Source of the DNA: Roseburia sp. AM59-24XD
Lineage (GTDB): Bacteria; Bacillota; Clostridia; Lachnospirales; Lachnospiraceae
NCBI RefSeq assembly: GCF_003478445.1
Contig: NZ_QUET01000011.1
Location: 36,247-100,246 of the forward strand
Direction: 5' to 3'
Length of the DNA stretch: 64,000 bases
Shown: positions 56,104-64,000 of the stretch, piece by piece
How the letters are laid out: each line of letters starts with the position of its first letter
Position numbering within the stretch: the first letter of the stretch is position 1
Notes under the pieces: generated by a model
Told to the model about the DNA's origin: nothing
Databases searched by the model: none
What the model saw: the letters and a program-made list of their open reading frames with translations, nothing else
Made by a program: the position numbers and the translations under genes

Positions 56104-56610
56104 ATGAATATTGTACTTCTTGAGCCGGAGATACCGGCGAATACAGGAAATATAGGACGTACCTGCTGTGCGACCGGTTCAAGACTGCATCTGATCGAGC
56201 CGATGGGCTTTCAGATCAATGACAAGATGCTCAAGCGTGCCGGACTGGACTATTGGAATGAGTTAGATGTTACGGTTTATGACTGTTACGAGGACTTCCT
56301 TCAGAAGAATCCGGATGCAGCCGGTAACATGTATATGGCGACCACAAAGGCGCATCAGACATATACGGATGTCACATATCCACCGAACGCATATATTATG
56401 TTTGGTAAGGAGAGTGCAGGGATTCCGGAGGAGATTCTTGTTGATAACGAAGAGAATGCGATCCGTATTCCGATGAATCACAAGATCCGCTCTCTGAACC
56501 TTTCCAATTCCGTGGCGATCGTATTATATGAGTCACTTCGTCAGAATAATTTCATGGGGGCGGAGAGAAACGGGCAGCTTCACCGGCTGCATTGGCACAG
56601 CGAACAGTAA
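56104..56610 (+). CDS. trmL: tRNA (cytidine/uridine-34-2'-O)-methyltransferase TrmL
   Basis: This 168-residue SPOUT methyltransferase has the N-terminal MNIVLLEPEIPANTGNIGRT and the knot motifs MFGKESAGIPEEIL and IPMNHKIRSLNLSNSVAIVLYE. It methylates the wobble base of two leucine tRNAs. ATG 56104 is used; a GTG 3 bp upstream is possible. Confidence 0.94.
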   Translation: MNIVLLEPEIPANTGNIGRTCCATGSRLHLIEPMGFQINDKMLKRAGLDYWNELDVTVYDCYEDFLQKNPDAAGNMYMATTKAHQTYTDVTYPPNAYIMFGKESAGIPEEILVDNEENAIRIPMNHKIRSLNLSNSVAIVLYESLRQNNFMGAERNGQLHRLHWHSEQ

Positions 56611-56673
56611 GAGAAAGCCTGGGAAATTGCAAAACTTCCCCTTGATAGAAAATCGCTTAGAACGTGAGAATAA

Positions 56674-56714
56674 TAAGATCCACTTTCACTGGATATCCAA
56701 TGAAGTGGATCTTA
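56674..56714. terminator. Long hairpin between trmL and the DUF4097 gene
   Basis: TAAGATCCACTT (56674-56685) pairs perfectly with AAGTGGATCTTA (56703-56714). The stem continues inward to a GGATATCC centre, giving about 19 pairs with one mismatch. There is no strong T tract; it may act as a terminator for trmL or in both directions. Confidence 0.55.
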
Positions 56715-56812
56715 TCGGGTTTAAGCAATTTTATTTATATATTCCTTAAATTTCAAATACCGATTATTCGAAGCCTGAGAATATTATTGATAATGCGGCT
56801 TTTCAATAATAC

Positions 56813-57799
56813 TCATGATCGCTCAAAATCAACATCGATATCACCAAGACTACACTTGAGACTGATATCACCATAAACATCTGTGGAGGAATCGTCTTTC
56901 GTGCTATCTCCAAAACAGATATCCCCCATAGAGGAGTGACTGGTGAAATTATAATTGCTCTTAGAACCCGGCAGCAGGAGACTCAGATCGCCGGTTGCAC
57001 ATTCCAGTTGATTTGTTCCGGTAAGTTTTGCCGCAATATCGGTATTGCCAACGGCTGTTTTGGAGTTCAGGTTGTTGATCTTATTTTCGCCGGGGCTGTT
57101 ATCGGTGTCTCCAAGCTCCAGATCACCAACACCAACCTTTGTTGTACAGTGATCGGATACATGGATCTTATCGATTGTACCATCGCCGGCACCGATCTTT
57201 ATGCTTAACTGTTTCGCCGTAAGCCCTGTCATATCCAGAGAACCGGCACCTACCTTGAGCGTGGTGTTATCGGCGGTCAGAGCATCATCAATTTCACAGT
57301 CACCTGCGGCAATCGAAATATTGGCACGGTCAAAATGTTTCTCCAGAGGCAGAGTGATCGTATAGGAAACATCGGAATCCCAGTTTTTTGACAGAAACGG
57401 AATCCGTACTGTGTGATCCAGAAAAGTGATCGTTGCATTGGAGAAATTCGGTGTTTCAATATGCCAGACATTGTCCTTGATATAGGAGTAATATTTGCTT
57501 TCCAGGCTGTCGGTATCATCATCCGGCTGGATAGAACAGGTGTCACCCCTTTGGATGGTAATATCCTGACAGTGGAAATCAAAATCAATGCCGGTGATTA
57601 AGCCTGAGTCCTTTTCTGAGAGAGTGAAAGTACCATTTTGTGTGTATTTTGGATTGATATTTTGATTCAACCGAAAAGCAAATAATGTTCCTCCCATGCT
57701 GATCCCGGCAATCAGGCAGAGGATACCGATCAGGAAAATGCAGGATAAAGCAAGCAGAAATTTATCTTTCTTTTTCATAGCTTTCACGTGTCTTGCCAA
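56813..57799 (-). CDS. DUF4097 family membrane-anchored protein (module 1)
   Basis: This 328-residue protein has one membrane helix (ALSCIFLIGILCLIAGISM), then an outward beta-solenoid-like DUF4097 domain of repeated short strands (LTAKQLSIKIGAGDGTIDKI, TKVGVGDLELGD). The start is likely TTG at 57799. It is the last gene of the padR operon. DUF4097 partners with DUF1700 proteins in clostridia; a role in sensing or limiting membrane stress is proposed for related pairs, but is an inference here. Confidence 0.82.
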   Translation of the reverse strand: MARHVKAMKKKDKFLLALSCIFLIGILCLIAGISMGGTLFAFRLNQNINPKYTQNGTFTLSEKDSGLITGIDFDFHCQDITIQRGDTCSIQPDDDTDSLESKYYSYIKDNVWHIETPNFSNATITFLDHTVRIPFLSKNWDSDVSYTITLPLEKHFDRANISIAAGDCEIDDALTADNTTLKVGAGSLDMTGLTAKQLSIKIGAGDGTIDKIHVSDHCTTKVGVGDLELGDTDNSPGENKINNLNSKTAVGNTDIAAKLTGTNQLECATGDLSLLLPGSKSNYNFTSHSSMGDICFGDSTKDDSSTDVYGDISLKCSLGDIDVDFERS

Positions 57800-57802
57800 C
57801 GA

Positions 57803-58705
57803 TTAGCAAGACGCCTCCTTTCCAAGTAATTTGATGCGGCACCAGTCCCAAAGCCGTCCGAGCTGGCGCCAGAGCAGTGGAATAAGACGGATGGCAAGAA
57901 AAACACCGAGGTAGCAGAAGGCACTTCCAAGTGAAAACAGAAGACAGCCAACGCCAATGGTCAGAACACCACTTGCAGCGTGTCCGGCAAACAGTGCAAT
58001 AAATCCGGCTACGATGGCAACGATTCCGCTAATTGCAGATCCACCGCCGCCTAAGACCAGTGCAGCAAAAATGCCGACCAGCGCTCCAAGCAGTCCCAGA
58101 AGGAAGCTGGCAATGCCGAGCAGCGCAGATCCCCAGATTGGAGAAGTGACAACAAGGACAATGATCATAATGATCAGATTGGTATTATCCATGCCGGAGA
58201 ATAAACCGGAAGATCGGCTACAGGTTGACTGGTTTGCACCGGAAGCGTTGCTGTGGCTTGCACTACCGTTCGTATATCCGGTGTTTGACTGTTGATTGCC
58301 GGAAGAATCTCCGTTCATGTGTTGATTGCCGGAAGGATCTCCGGTCATGCTGTGCCAGTTGTTATCAGATTGGGAGCGGTCATTTTGAGTGCTATCCGGA
58401 GTGACATCGGATGCATTGCCGGAGACATTTTCAGAGTGCTCCGGCCCGGCTGCTTTATATGGCTGCAATGGAGCGGTAGCATGAGTGCTTGCACCATCCC
58501 CGTATGTGATCTCATCCGGGGAATCTGCCTTGATCAGCTCCGCGATATTTTCAGGAGAGCCCAGCTCGTTCAGAACTTCCTGTTCATTGTCCTCACCTGC
58601 ATCAGCAAAGTAGTCTTCATAATAATGAAGTGCCTGCTTCCGTTCTTCTTCGGGCAGGTCTTTCAGCAAACGGCTTAAGTCGCCTAGAAATTCATATTTT
58701 GTCAT
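57803..58705 (-). CDS. DUF1700 (HAAS-domain) membrane protein (module 1)
   Basis: This 300-residue protein begins with the HAAS signature (MTKYEFLGDLSRLLKDLP ... HYYEDYFADAG, residues 1-60), followed by a Ser/Asn/Gly-rich linker and four or more C-terminal membrane helices. ATG 58705 follows TGAGGAG; an ATG at 58717 overlaps the padR stop. HAAS proteins often act with PadR regulators, as in this operon. Confidence 0.87.
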   Translation of the reverse strand: MTKYEFLGDLSRLLKDLPEEERKQALHYYEDYFADAGEDNEQEVLNELGSPENIAELIKADSPDEITYGDGASTHATAPLQPYKAAGPEHSENVSGNASDVTPDSTQNDRSQSDNNWHSMTGDPSGNQHMNGDSSGNQQSNTGYTNGSASHSNASGANQSTCSRSSGLFSGMDNTNLIIMIIVLVVTSPIWGSALLGIASFLLGLLGALVGIFAALVLGGGGSAISGIVAIVAGFIALFAGHAASGVLTIGVGCLLFSLGSAFCYLGVFLAIRLIPLLWRQLGRLWDWCRIKLLGKEASC

Positions 58706-58713
58706 ATTTCTCC

Positions 58714-59058
58714 TCATTTCTTTCCTTGATCTATGGTTGCGTCAGCTTGTTCCAGAAGAAGCTGATTGATCTTATGTGTGTAGTTGTGCCATTCCTGTCG
58801 GTAGAGGTTAAGCTGTACCCTGCCCCTTTCTGTGATTTTATAGTAACGGCGGTTTCTGCCGCCGCATTCCTGATCATACACAGAGAGACAATCATCCTTT
58901 TGCAGCCGTCGCAGAACCGGATAGAGTGTCGATTCGGATACGTCAATGACAGAACGGACATCCTGTGTGATTTTGTATCCGTAGGTTCCTTCGGCAGAAT
59001 GCTCCACCACGGCAAGTACAATGGCATCCAGCAATGCAGAGCCTGTGTTAAATATCAT
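58714..59058 (-). CDS. PadR-family repressor
   Basis: This 114-residue winged-helix protein has the segments EGTYGYKITQDV, STLYPVLRRLQKDDCL and GRNRRYYKITERGR, typical of the PadR-s1 type. It is the first gene of the padR-DUF1700-DUF4097 operon. A palindrome (ATCATATAATATGAT) lies just after the -10 box of its promoter, so autorepression is likely. Confidence 0.9.
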   Translation of the reverse strand: MIFNTGSALLDAIVLAVVEHSAEGTYGYKITQDVRSVIDVSESTLYPVLRRLQKDDCLSVYDQECGGRNRRYYKITERGRVQLNLYRQEWHNYTHKINQLLLEQADATIDQGKK

Positions 59059-59088
59059 AGGAAGCCTCCAATCTTAAATAATAACTCC

Positions 59089-59189
59089 AAAATCCAGATG
59101 CTTCGCATCTGTCGCGCGATGCGCTGGAAGATTTTGTCGTTCATGCATTCTATGCAAGTGAACAAGCTCCCTTGCATTTAGAATGCATG
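59089..59189. repeat. Multi-hairpin element in the padR leader
   Basis: Two structures. First, AAAATC / GATTTT (59089-59094, 59130-59135) encloses CAGATGC-TTC-GCATCTG (59095-59111) and a GCGC hairpin. Second, CATGCATTCT / AGAATGCATG (59142-59151, 59180-59189) continues as ATGCAAG / CTTGCAT (59152-59158, 59171-59177). Both are perfect and sit between promoter and start codon, in the 5' untranslated region of padR. The CAGATGC hairpin recurs at 23428-23449. Confidence 0.62.
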
Positions 59190-59203
59190 ATATAATACTA
59201 TAT

Positions 59204-59218
59204 ATCATATAATATGAT
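59204..59218. promoter_or_regulatory. Candidate PadR operator
   Basis: ATCATAT-A-ATATGAT is a 15-bp palindrome, placed 4-18 bp downstream of the minus-strand -10 box. PadR proteins bind such AT-rich dyads. Confidence 0.6.
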
Positions 59219-59221
59219 GAT

Positions 59222-59250
59222 ATTATACGCTGTATAATATAATATGTCAA
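59222..59250 (-). promoter_or_regulatory. Promoter of the padR operon
   Basis: On the minus strand TTGACA (59250-59245), 17 bp, TATAAT (59227-59222): two perfect boxes. It lies just outside the terminator of the upstream operon. Confidence 0.92.
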
Positions 59251-59253
59251 CAT

Positions 59254-59304
59254 AAAAAAACTCTGAAATAGGATTTTGTGAATGAAATCCTTTATTTCAG
59301 AGTT
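59254..59304 (-). terminator. Terminator of DUF1700/DUF4097 module 2
   Basis: Read on the minus strand, ACTCTGAAATA with TATTTCAGAGT plus an inner GGATTT/AAATCC stem is followed by TTTTTTTA. It separates the two modules. The other strand also has a short T run. Confidence 0.92.
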
Positions 59305-59369
59305 TTTGTGAATTTCAATGATTTCTCATAATGACCCTGTCCGGTATTGATAACAGGATCATGGATTTA

Positions 59370-60329
59370 TTATTTGTTCTTGTCTTTGGTCTGTCCCTTT
59401 GTATCTGCTTGAGATTCGGTCTCTCTCTCAAAGGAAATGGAAGCGTTACCCTTGTCGGCTGTAACAGATATGGTGCCGTACTGTTCTGTGCTGTTCTGGG
59501 CATCGGCAGGAACTACAGATTCATGAATCTTCAGATTATAGGCGGCTGCCGGGAAGGTATAATTCGCCTTGGTTCCGGCGAGAGCCGCTTCGATATTGCC
59601 ACGGCTTGTCTGTAAGGAAGCAGAACCCATCAGCTTTGCATAAAGAGTGATACCGCCATGCTTATTGGAAAGAGTGGTATTACTCATGGTCGAATCCATT
59701 GCACTGCCGGAGGTTCCGACAAGCAGACGATTATTTGATGCAATATTGCCATTTCGTGTAATTTCTGAAGAAGCAATGCTGGTAGTACCATCTACGTTAA
59801 TGGAAGCAGTATCGGCAGTCAGTTTATCGGCGCTGAGATCGCCGTTCTTGATGTTAATATTGACCTGACTTGCTACCAGTGCATCGCAGGTGACATCGGA
59901 ACGGTTTGTGTTGATTGTAATCTGATCCAGTTTGGCATTTGGTGGAATCACAAGTACATAGCTACCATAGCCGCAGACCCATTTGGATGGAACGCTGAAT
60001 TTTAAGCCAAACACATTGGCAGTTCTCTTGAACTGGGTTGCGCCGGCATATAACACGCCATTTAAGACATAACCATCGTACTGACCGCTGCCGGAGAGAT
60101 CGAAGTTCTCACCGGATTTGATGGAAATCTTACTGGCAAAAAGGTTTAATTCAATCGAACGCACATCTGTGGTCTGGACATCTCCGATGGGAACGGCACC
60201 CTCCGGAATAGTTGCTTCCGAAAAGATAGCTGGAATTGAAGAGGGACCACTGCCCATTACAAAACCGGCTACCATAATTACAATTCCTATGATTCCTATT
60301 GCAATAATGATTTTAATTTTATTATTCAT
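59370..60329 (-). CDS. DUF4097 family membrane-anchored protein (module 2)
   Basis: This protein of about 319 residues has an N-terminal helix (IIIAIGIIGIVIMVAGFVMG) and a repetitive beta domain (VTCDALVASQVNINIKNGDL, GGITLYAKLMGSASLQ). It is a paralogue of the product at 56.8 kb, with the same neighbour order (DUF1700 gene directly upstream). The ATG at 60329 follows ATGGAG; ATG 60341 is also in frame. A glutamate/lysine-rich tail ends the protein. Confidence 0.82.
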   Translation of the reverse strand: MNNKIKIIIAIGIIGIVIMVAGFVMGSGPSSIPAIFSEATIPEGAVPIGDVQTTDVRSIELNLFASKISIKSGENFDLSGSGQYDGYVLNGVLYAGATQFKRTANVFGLKFSVPSKWVCGYGSYVLVIPPNAKLDQITINTNRSDVTCDALVASQVNINIKNGDLSADKLTADTASINVDGTTSIASSEITRNGNIASNNRLLVGTSGSAMDSTMSNTTLSNKHGGITLYAKLMGSASLQTSRGNIEAALAGTKANYTFPAAAYNLKIHESVVPADAQNSTEQYGTISVTADKGNASISFERETESQADTKGQTKDKNK

Positions 60330-60373
60330 GCTATTCTCCATTCTGAAGCATATTGCTCCCAGCAGTTATCTGT

Positions 60374-61858
60374 TTATTTCAGGGCGAGACGGGCAAGCTT
60401 TGCCTTGATCCCGCTAAATAGTACCTTTACACTGAAATAGGCACCCGGAAGGATTCGGGTGATAAGCTTATAACCCAGAAAACATAATCCGCATCCTGCG
60501 GCAAACAGGAAGAAAATACATCCCAGAGTAAAGACGCTGGTAGAAATCTGAGCTGAGAAAAGTGCCAGAAGCGTCAGCGCAATAGAGGCAAGGCTTGCCA
60601 CAAAGCATCCGATACCTGCTGCGATACAGGCGGCAACAGCACATACGCCTAATGCGAATCCCCCCAGAATCACTCCGACAAGAGTAAGCCAGATCGGGCA
60701 GGTGACTAACAGGACAATGCCGATGACCATCTTCTTGGAGCTGCTGTAGCGTTCTGCGTTATTTTCTTTTTCGATGGCGGCATTCTGTTTGGCAGCCGCA
60801 CGAGCCTGTTTTTTATTCACTTTGGAAGTGGTAGAATTGATGGACTTGATATCAACCTTTGTTTTGTTGCGGCGTGCAAGCTCTTCTTCTGCTTTTTTCT
60901 TGTCCTCCTCCGTATCGTCCCGGAAGATGGAATTACGCATGGAAGAGGTCTTGGCTGGTGCTTTCGCAGCATCTGCTGTCTGCGCAGTCTGAGTCGGAGT
61001 ACCGGAAGTTGTCTGCGGAGCAGTCAGAATCGGAGTACCGGAAGCCGTTTGTGGGGCAGCCGGGGTCGCAGTACCGGAAACCGGCTGTGCTGTCATAACC
61101 GGTTGCTGTGGAGCAGAAACGGTTTGTGGACGAGGTCTTGTTGCCGGTGACGGCGCCTGTGGCTGTGATGCCGGTGAAACAGGTGATGATGGCACCGGTG
61201 TCGGTGGAACAGGTGCTGTAGTGACGGACTGTCCCATCGGAGCAGCTGCAATGGATGCGGCTGCCTGAGCCGGTGTAGGACTCTGTGTAAATGAACCTGC
61301 TGCATCAAGAGATGGTGGCGGTGTAGCCCGATTGATCTGCGGTGAAGCAGATGCAGTGGTGGCAACTTGTACCGGAGCGGCAGGTGTAATCATGGAAGAT
61401 GCTGCCTGCGTTGGTGTAGCCTGAGCCGGCGAAACCGGAGTAGGGGATGGTGCTGCCTGTGCAGGCTGCGCTGCAGGAGTCTTCGCCTTAACGGTAGGCG
61501 CCTGTGTTACAAATCCACTTGCAGTTGCCATAGACGCATTCTTCTGTGCCTGGGCGGCAAGCTTACGGGAGTATACCGGTGGCTTGCTGGCAGCGGCTGC
61601 AGCCCGCGCTGCGGCTGCCTGCTTCTCTTCTTCCTGAACAGTGGATCTTGCGGCAGCCTTCTGACGCTGTAGAGAGGCTTCGCGGAGCTGTTCCGCGATA
61701 TATGCCGGAGAGATAAAATCGCGGATGATTTCCTGTTCTTTTTCCGGACCGGCATCTGCGAAATAATCCTCGTAATATTCCATCGCCTGATCGACTTCTT
61801 CCTGAGGTAAATCTGCGATCAGACGGCTCAAGTCACCCAAAAATTCAAATTTTGTCAT
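60374..61858 (-). CDS. DUF1700 (HAAS) membrane protein with long Ala/Pro/Thr linker (module 2)
   Basis: This 494-residue protein starts, after GGGGAGG, with the same HAAS domain as module 1 (MTKFEFLGDLSRLIADLP ... YYEDYFADAGPE). A low-complexity linker of about 250 residues, rich in Ala, Pro, Thr, Gln and Val, follows. A charged stretch (EEDKKKAEEELARRNKTK) and four to five C-terminal membrane helices end the protein. The linker is far longer than in module 1 and carries repeats of the type PxxASGTPxxT. Membrane topology would place HAAS and linker in the cytoplasm. Confidence 0.85.
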   Translation of the reverse strand: MTKFEFLGDLSRLIADLPQEEVDQAMEYYEDYFADAGPEKEQEIIRDFISPAYIAEQLREASLQRQKAAARSTVQEEEKQAAAARAAAAASKPPVYSRKLAAQAQKNASMATASGFVTQAPTVKAKTPAAQPAQAAPSPTPVSPAQATPTQAASSMITPAAPVQVATTASASPQINRATPPPSLDAAGSFTQSPTPAQAAASIAAAPMGQSVTTAPVPPTPVPSSPVSPASQPQAPSPATRPRPQTVSAPQQPVMTAQPVSGTATPAAPQTASGTPILTAPQTTSGTPTQTAQTADAAKAPAKTSSMRNSIFRDDTEEDKKKAEEELARRNKTKVDIKSINSTTSKVNKKQARAAAKQNAAIEKENNAERYSSSKKMVIGIVLLVTCPIWLTLVGVILGGFALGVCAVAACIAAGIGCFVASLASIALTLLALFSAQISTSVFTLGCIFFLFAAGCGLCFLGYKLITRILPGAYFSVKVLFSGIKAKLARLALK

Positions 61859-61953
61859 TTTTTCCTCCCCTTTTTGTATAAAATACGGTTTTATACAAGT
61901 ATCCATTGCCGGAAAGCAATGGATACTATAGATAGATATATGCGTTTATATCA

Positions 61954-64000
61954 TTATTTGCTGCTGTCCTCATCGTTGGAGATCAGATGTGCCTGTAACA
62001 GACGGCGCTTGAAATCATCCATTGGTGCTTCCTCCGGTTGTGCAGGAGCTGCCTCCTTTTCCGGCTCTGTCTTTGGAGTGACAACGGCTTTCGTTTCTAC
62101 TGATTTTGCTTCAACCGGCTTTGCCTCTGCTGGCTTTGTACTGATCGCTTTTGCCTCTAATGGCTTTGTGATCGTAGCAGTTGTCTCTACCGGCTTTGCA
62201 TTAGGAGCTGCAGCCTTCTCCTCGAGGTCTTTGCTGCGGCTGGCTTATATACCTGTGGCTCGGAAACAGATGGCTCTGGGATAGCCGCCTCTGGAACCGG
62301 AGTCTCGGAAGATTCACTTGCAAGTGGCTGTGAACTTGATACCTTTGAATAACTCTTCTGTGAGAAGATCTTCGGTGTGGCGGATTTCTTCTGCTTGCCC
62401 TCCATTAGAAGATCTGCTAATCCGCCTACAGCATCATCAGGAACTTCGCGGTAACTTGATCTGGAAATAGGTTTGGACTTGGAAGTCTCAGCCTTTGGTA
62501 CCGGAGCAACCGGTCTTGACGAAGAAAATGCCCGAACCGGATAGATGATGAAAATGCCCGCAGTGGTGTTGATGAAGAGAAACCACGGAGCGGATTGGAA
62601 GAAGATGTCTGCTTTGGAACAGGAACGGGAACAGAGCTTGACATTGCAGAAATATCTGCGGCAGTTGCTCTGAATTCATCAGCAGCGGAACTTCTTGATT
62701 TACGGCCTTTTTTCTTGGAAGAAGAATCATCTTCCTTCAGAAGATCAACCAGACTGTTCACGGAATCATCGCTGTCCGGATTACGAACCTCCTGCATACG
62801 TGAGCTGGAGGTTGGAACCGGTGAAGGTTCTGACATAACCGGTCTGCTTTGACTTGTAGACTTTGGAACAGGAGTCGGCTTTGGAGTGTCTGCGATCAGT
62901 TCTTTAGGAATATTTTTCTTCTTGTTTCGTCCAAAGAAGCCACGTTTCTTAGGCTGATCGTCATCCTTGAGAAGATCGACCAGGCTGTTCACGGAATCAT
63001 CAGTTTCTTTGTTACGGGTTTCCGCATAACGAACCGGGGTAGAAGAGGATTCAATCGACTCCGACTCCGGAGAAGCTTCCGACTGTGTATTTTCTGCCTC
63101 TGCCGGATTTAACATTGCGGCAACGGCGTTGATATCGTTGATATTCAGGCTTGCATTTGCGGCGGCCTCCTGTGTCGCAGCCTCAGCGACCTCAGGCTCC
63201 GGATGTGCTTCCATAACTGTTTCGAAGGAGCGAAGCTGTGTCAGCATGCTTTCAAGTGCATTGATTGTTGCAATATCTGACATGGAGCTTTCAAGCTCAG
63301 GAAGATCATCATCCTCGGATTCCTCGGAATCACCCATTGCCATTTCTGCAAGGAAATCAGCCTCATCGTCTTCATCGGAGTCTGATTCAACAGGTGCATT
63401 CATATCAATGGTCTCTGTAGCAGGCTCATCGGCAGGCTCCTGATAAACAGGTTCTGCATTCATGTCGATGGTCTCTGTAGCAGGTTCATCGGCAGGCTCC
63501 TGATAAACAGGCTCTGCATCCATAACAGGCTGAGGAGCAGGCTCACTGACAGGCTCCGGAACAACAGGTGCTGCATCCATAGCAGGCTGAGGAGCAACTG
63601 ACGGTGCCTCATCGTAAGAAATAAATGAAGAGGCTGGTATATTATCAAATTCGAAGAGATCCCCGTCAGAGGAGAATCCCATATCATCGGATGTGACAGA
63701 ATCATCATCACCGATGGAAAAATCAAAATCCATCATAGCATTGGAAGCACCGCCAATATGGAAAGTATCTTCCCCGGCAGCGGCTGCAGCAGTTGCATCA
63801 GCCTGTGCTACGGTTGCCGGATTGATCTGTGGTGTTACGTTCATGACAGGAACCGGCTGAGGCTCAGAAATAGGAGTTACCTGAGGAGCGGCCTGCATAA
63901 CGGGAGCCGGCTGTGAACCGGAAACCGGAACTGCCTGAGGAGCAGCCTGCATAACGGGAGCCGGCTGTGAACCGGAAACCGGAACTGCCTGAGGAGCAGC
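61954..64000 (-). CDS. Long acidic, repeat-rich disordered protein (5' end outside window)
   Basis: The gene runs off the right edge. More than 680 residues are visible, with no membrane segment and mostly disordered composition. Pro/Gln/Ala repeats come first, then an acidic part with 20-residue repeats, then three copies of a DDSVNSLVDLLK-like motif (DDSVNSLVDLLKDDD, DDSVNSLVDLLKEDD, DDAVGGLADLLMEG) spaced by basic Ser-rich linkers, and a tail DDFKRRLLQAHLISNDED. Two frame breaks are present. Near 62542, one T added (A on the coding strand) joins FSSS to NPVRAFSSSRPVAPV. Near 62230-62232, one T added (A on the coding strand) joins AAAK to DLEEKAAAP. The stop is then at 61954. It is the first visible gene before DUF1700 module 2. 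No family is recognised. Confidence 0.75.
63411..63523 (-). repeat. 60-bp tandem repeat in the acidic protein
   Basis: A 60-bp unit at 63411-63470 and the first 53 bp of the next unit (from 63471) are almost identical. They encode VYQEPADEPATETIDMNAEP and a variant. Confidence 0.85.
63838..63999 (-). repeat. 54-bp tandem repeats at the window edge
   Basis: Units 63892-63945 and 63946-63999 are identical; 63838-63891 is a diverged unit. They encode the 18-residue QAAPQAVPVSGSQPAPVM repeat. The array continues beyond the window. Confidence 0.88.

Noticed and set aside
61093..61700. His/Arg-rich reading frames around the Ala/Pro-rich linker
   Set aside because: They are shadow frames of the GC-rich repetitive linker of the DUF1700 gene.

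Overview
The window looks like a chromosomal segment of a Gram-positive anaerobe of the Lachnospiraceae (class Clostridia), probably a gut species. The basis is moderate GC with strong AGGAGG-type ribosome sites, consensus TTGACA-17-TATAAT promoters, ftsEX followed by an M23 hydrolase and a CtpA protease, a CIRCE-type operator, a Firmicutes-type LexA box, carbohydrate ABC systems with LacI regulators, paired DUF1700 (HAAS)/DUF4097 genes under a PadR regulator, and secreted low-complexity and Ig-like proteins. The genus cannot be fixed from the sequence alone. No rRNA, CRISPR array, prophage or intact insertion sequence was seen.

Layout. 1-3.9 kb: a division and cell-wall hydrolysis cluster (ftsE, ftsX, M23 hydrolase, ctpA). 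4.0-8.3 kb: a very large secreted, C-type-lectin-like, Ig-repeat surface protein. 8.5-19.3 kb: a sulfur-assimilation locus that takes sulfate to sulfide (CysD, CysN, AprA/AprB-like APS reductase, compact siroheme sulfite reductase). It then appears to deliver the sulfide on a ThiS-like carrier protein (carrier, E1-like activator, JAMM protease) to MetY for homocysteine. TusA-like and thioredoxin-like proteins sit inside the operon; a CymR-like Rrf2 regulator and a thioredoxin reductase follow. 19.4-29.3 kb: miscellaneous genes (AlbA_2 regulator, AzlCD, TcdA, NhaC antiporter, DnaJ/CbpA chaperone, nitroreductase, SulP transporter). 29.4-39.3 kb: polysaccharide and sucrose/fructan use (secreted GH5 cellulase with ricin-type lectin; LacI regulator, ABC importer, GH32, fructokinase). 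39.4-45.3 kb: SOS-type uvrB, GH42 beta-galactosidase, a second LacI regulator. 45.4-56.6 kb: rplM-rpsI, small exported proteins, tRNA-Trp, VanW-like wall protein, AIR-synthase-like protein, Lrp regulator, aminotransferase, TrmL. 56.8-64 kb, minus strand: two DUF1700/DUF4097 modules, a PadR regulator and a long repeat-rich acidic protein that runs off the window.

The most notable system is the sulfur operon at 8.5-17.6 kb. It matches in gene content the protein-thiocarboxylate route to homocysteine described in Wolinella succinogenes (HcyS/HcyD/HcyF/MetY). Here the carrier ends in Gly-Gly-Gly-Ala-Arg, so a dipeptide would have to be trimmed rather than the single alanine of the Wolinella protein.

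A caution on quality: eight reading frames (ftsX, metY, cysN, the GH5 gene, a sugar permease, fructokinase, and twice in the last gene) are each restored by adding one base, nearly always to a short homopolymer. This pattern suggests sequencing error rather than eight independent pseudogenes. I give such genes as single features over the whole reconstructed span. Several intergenic spaces hold clusters of small perfect hairpins, two of them clearly copies of one repeat, and a 249-bp inverted-repeat element lies at 47.4-47.7 kb.
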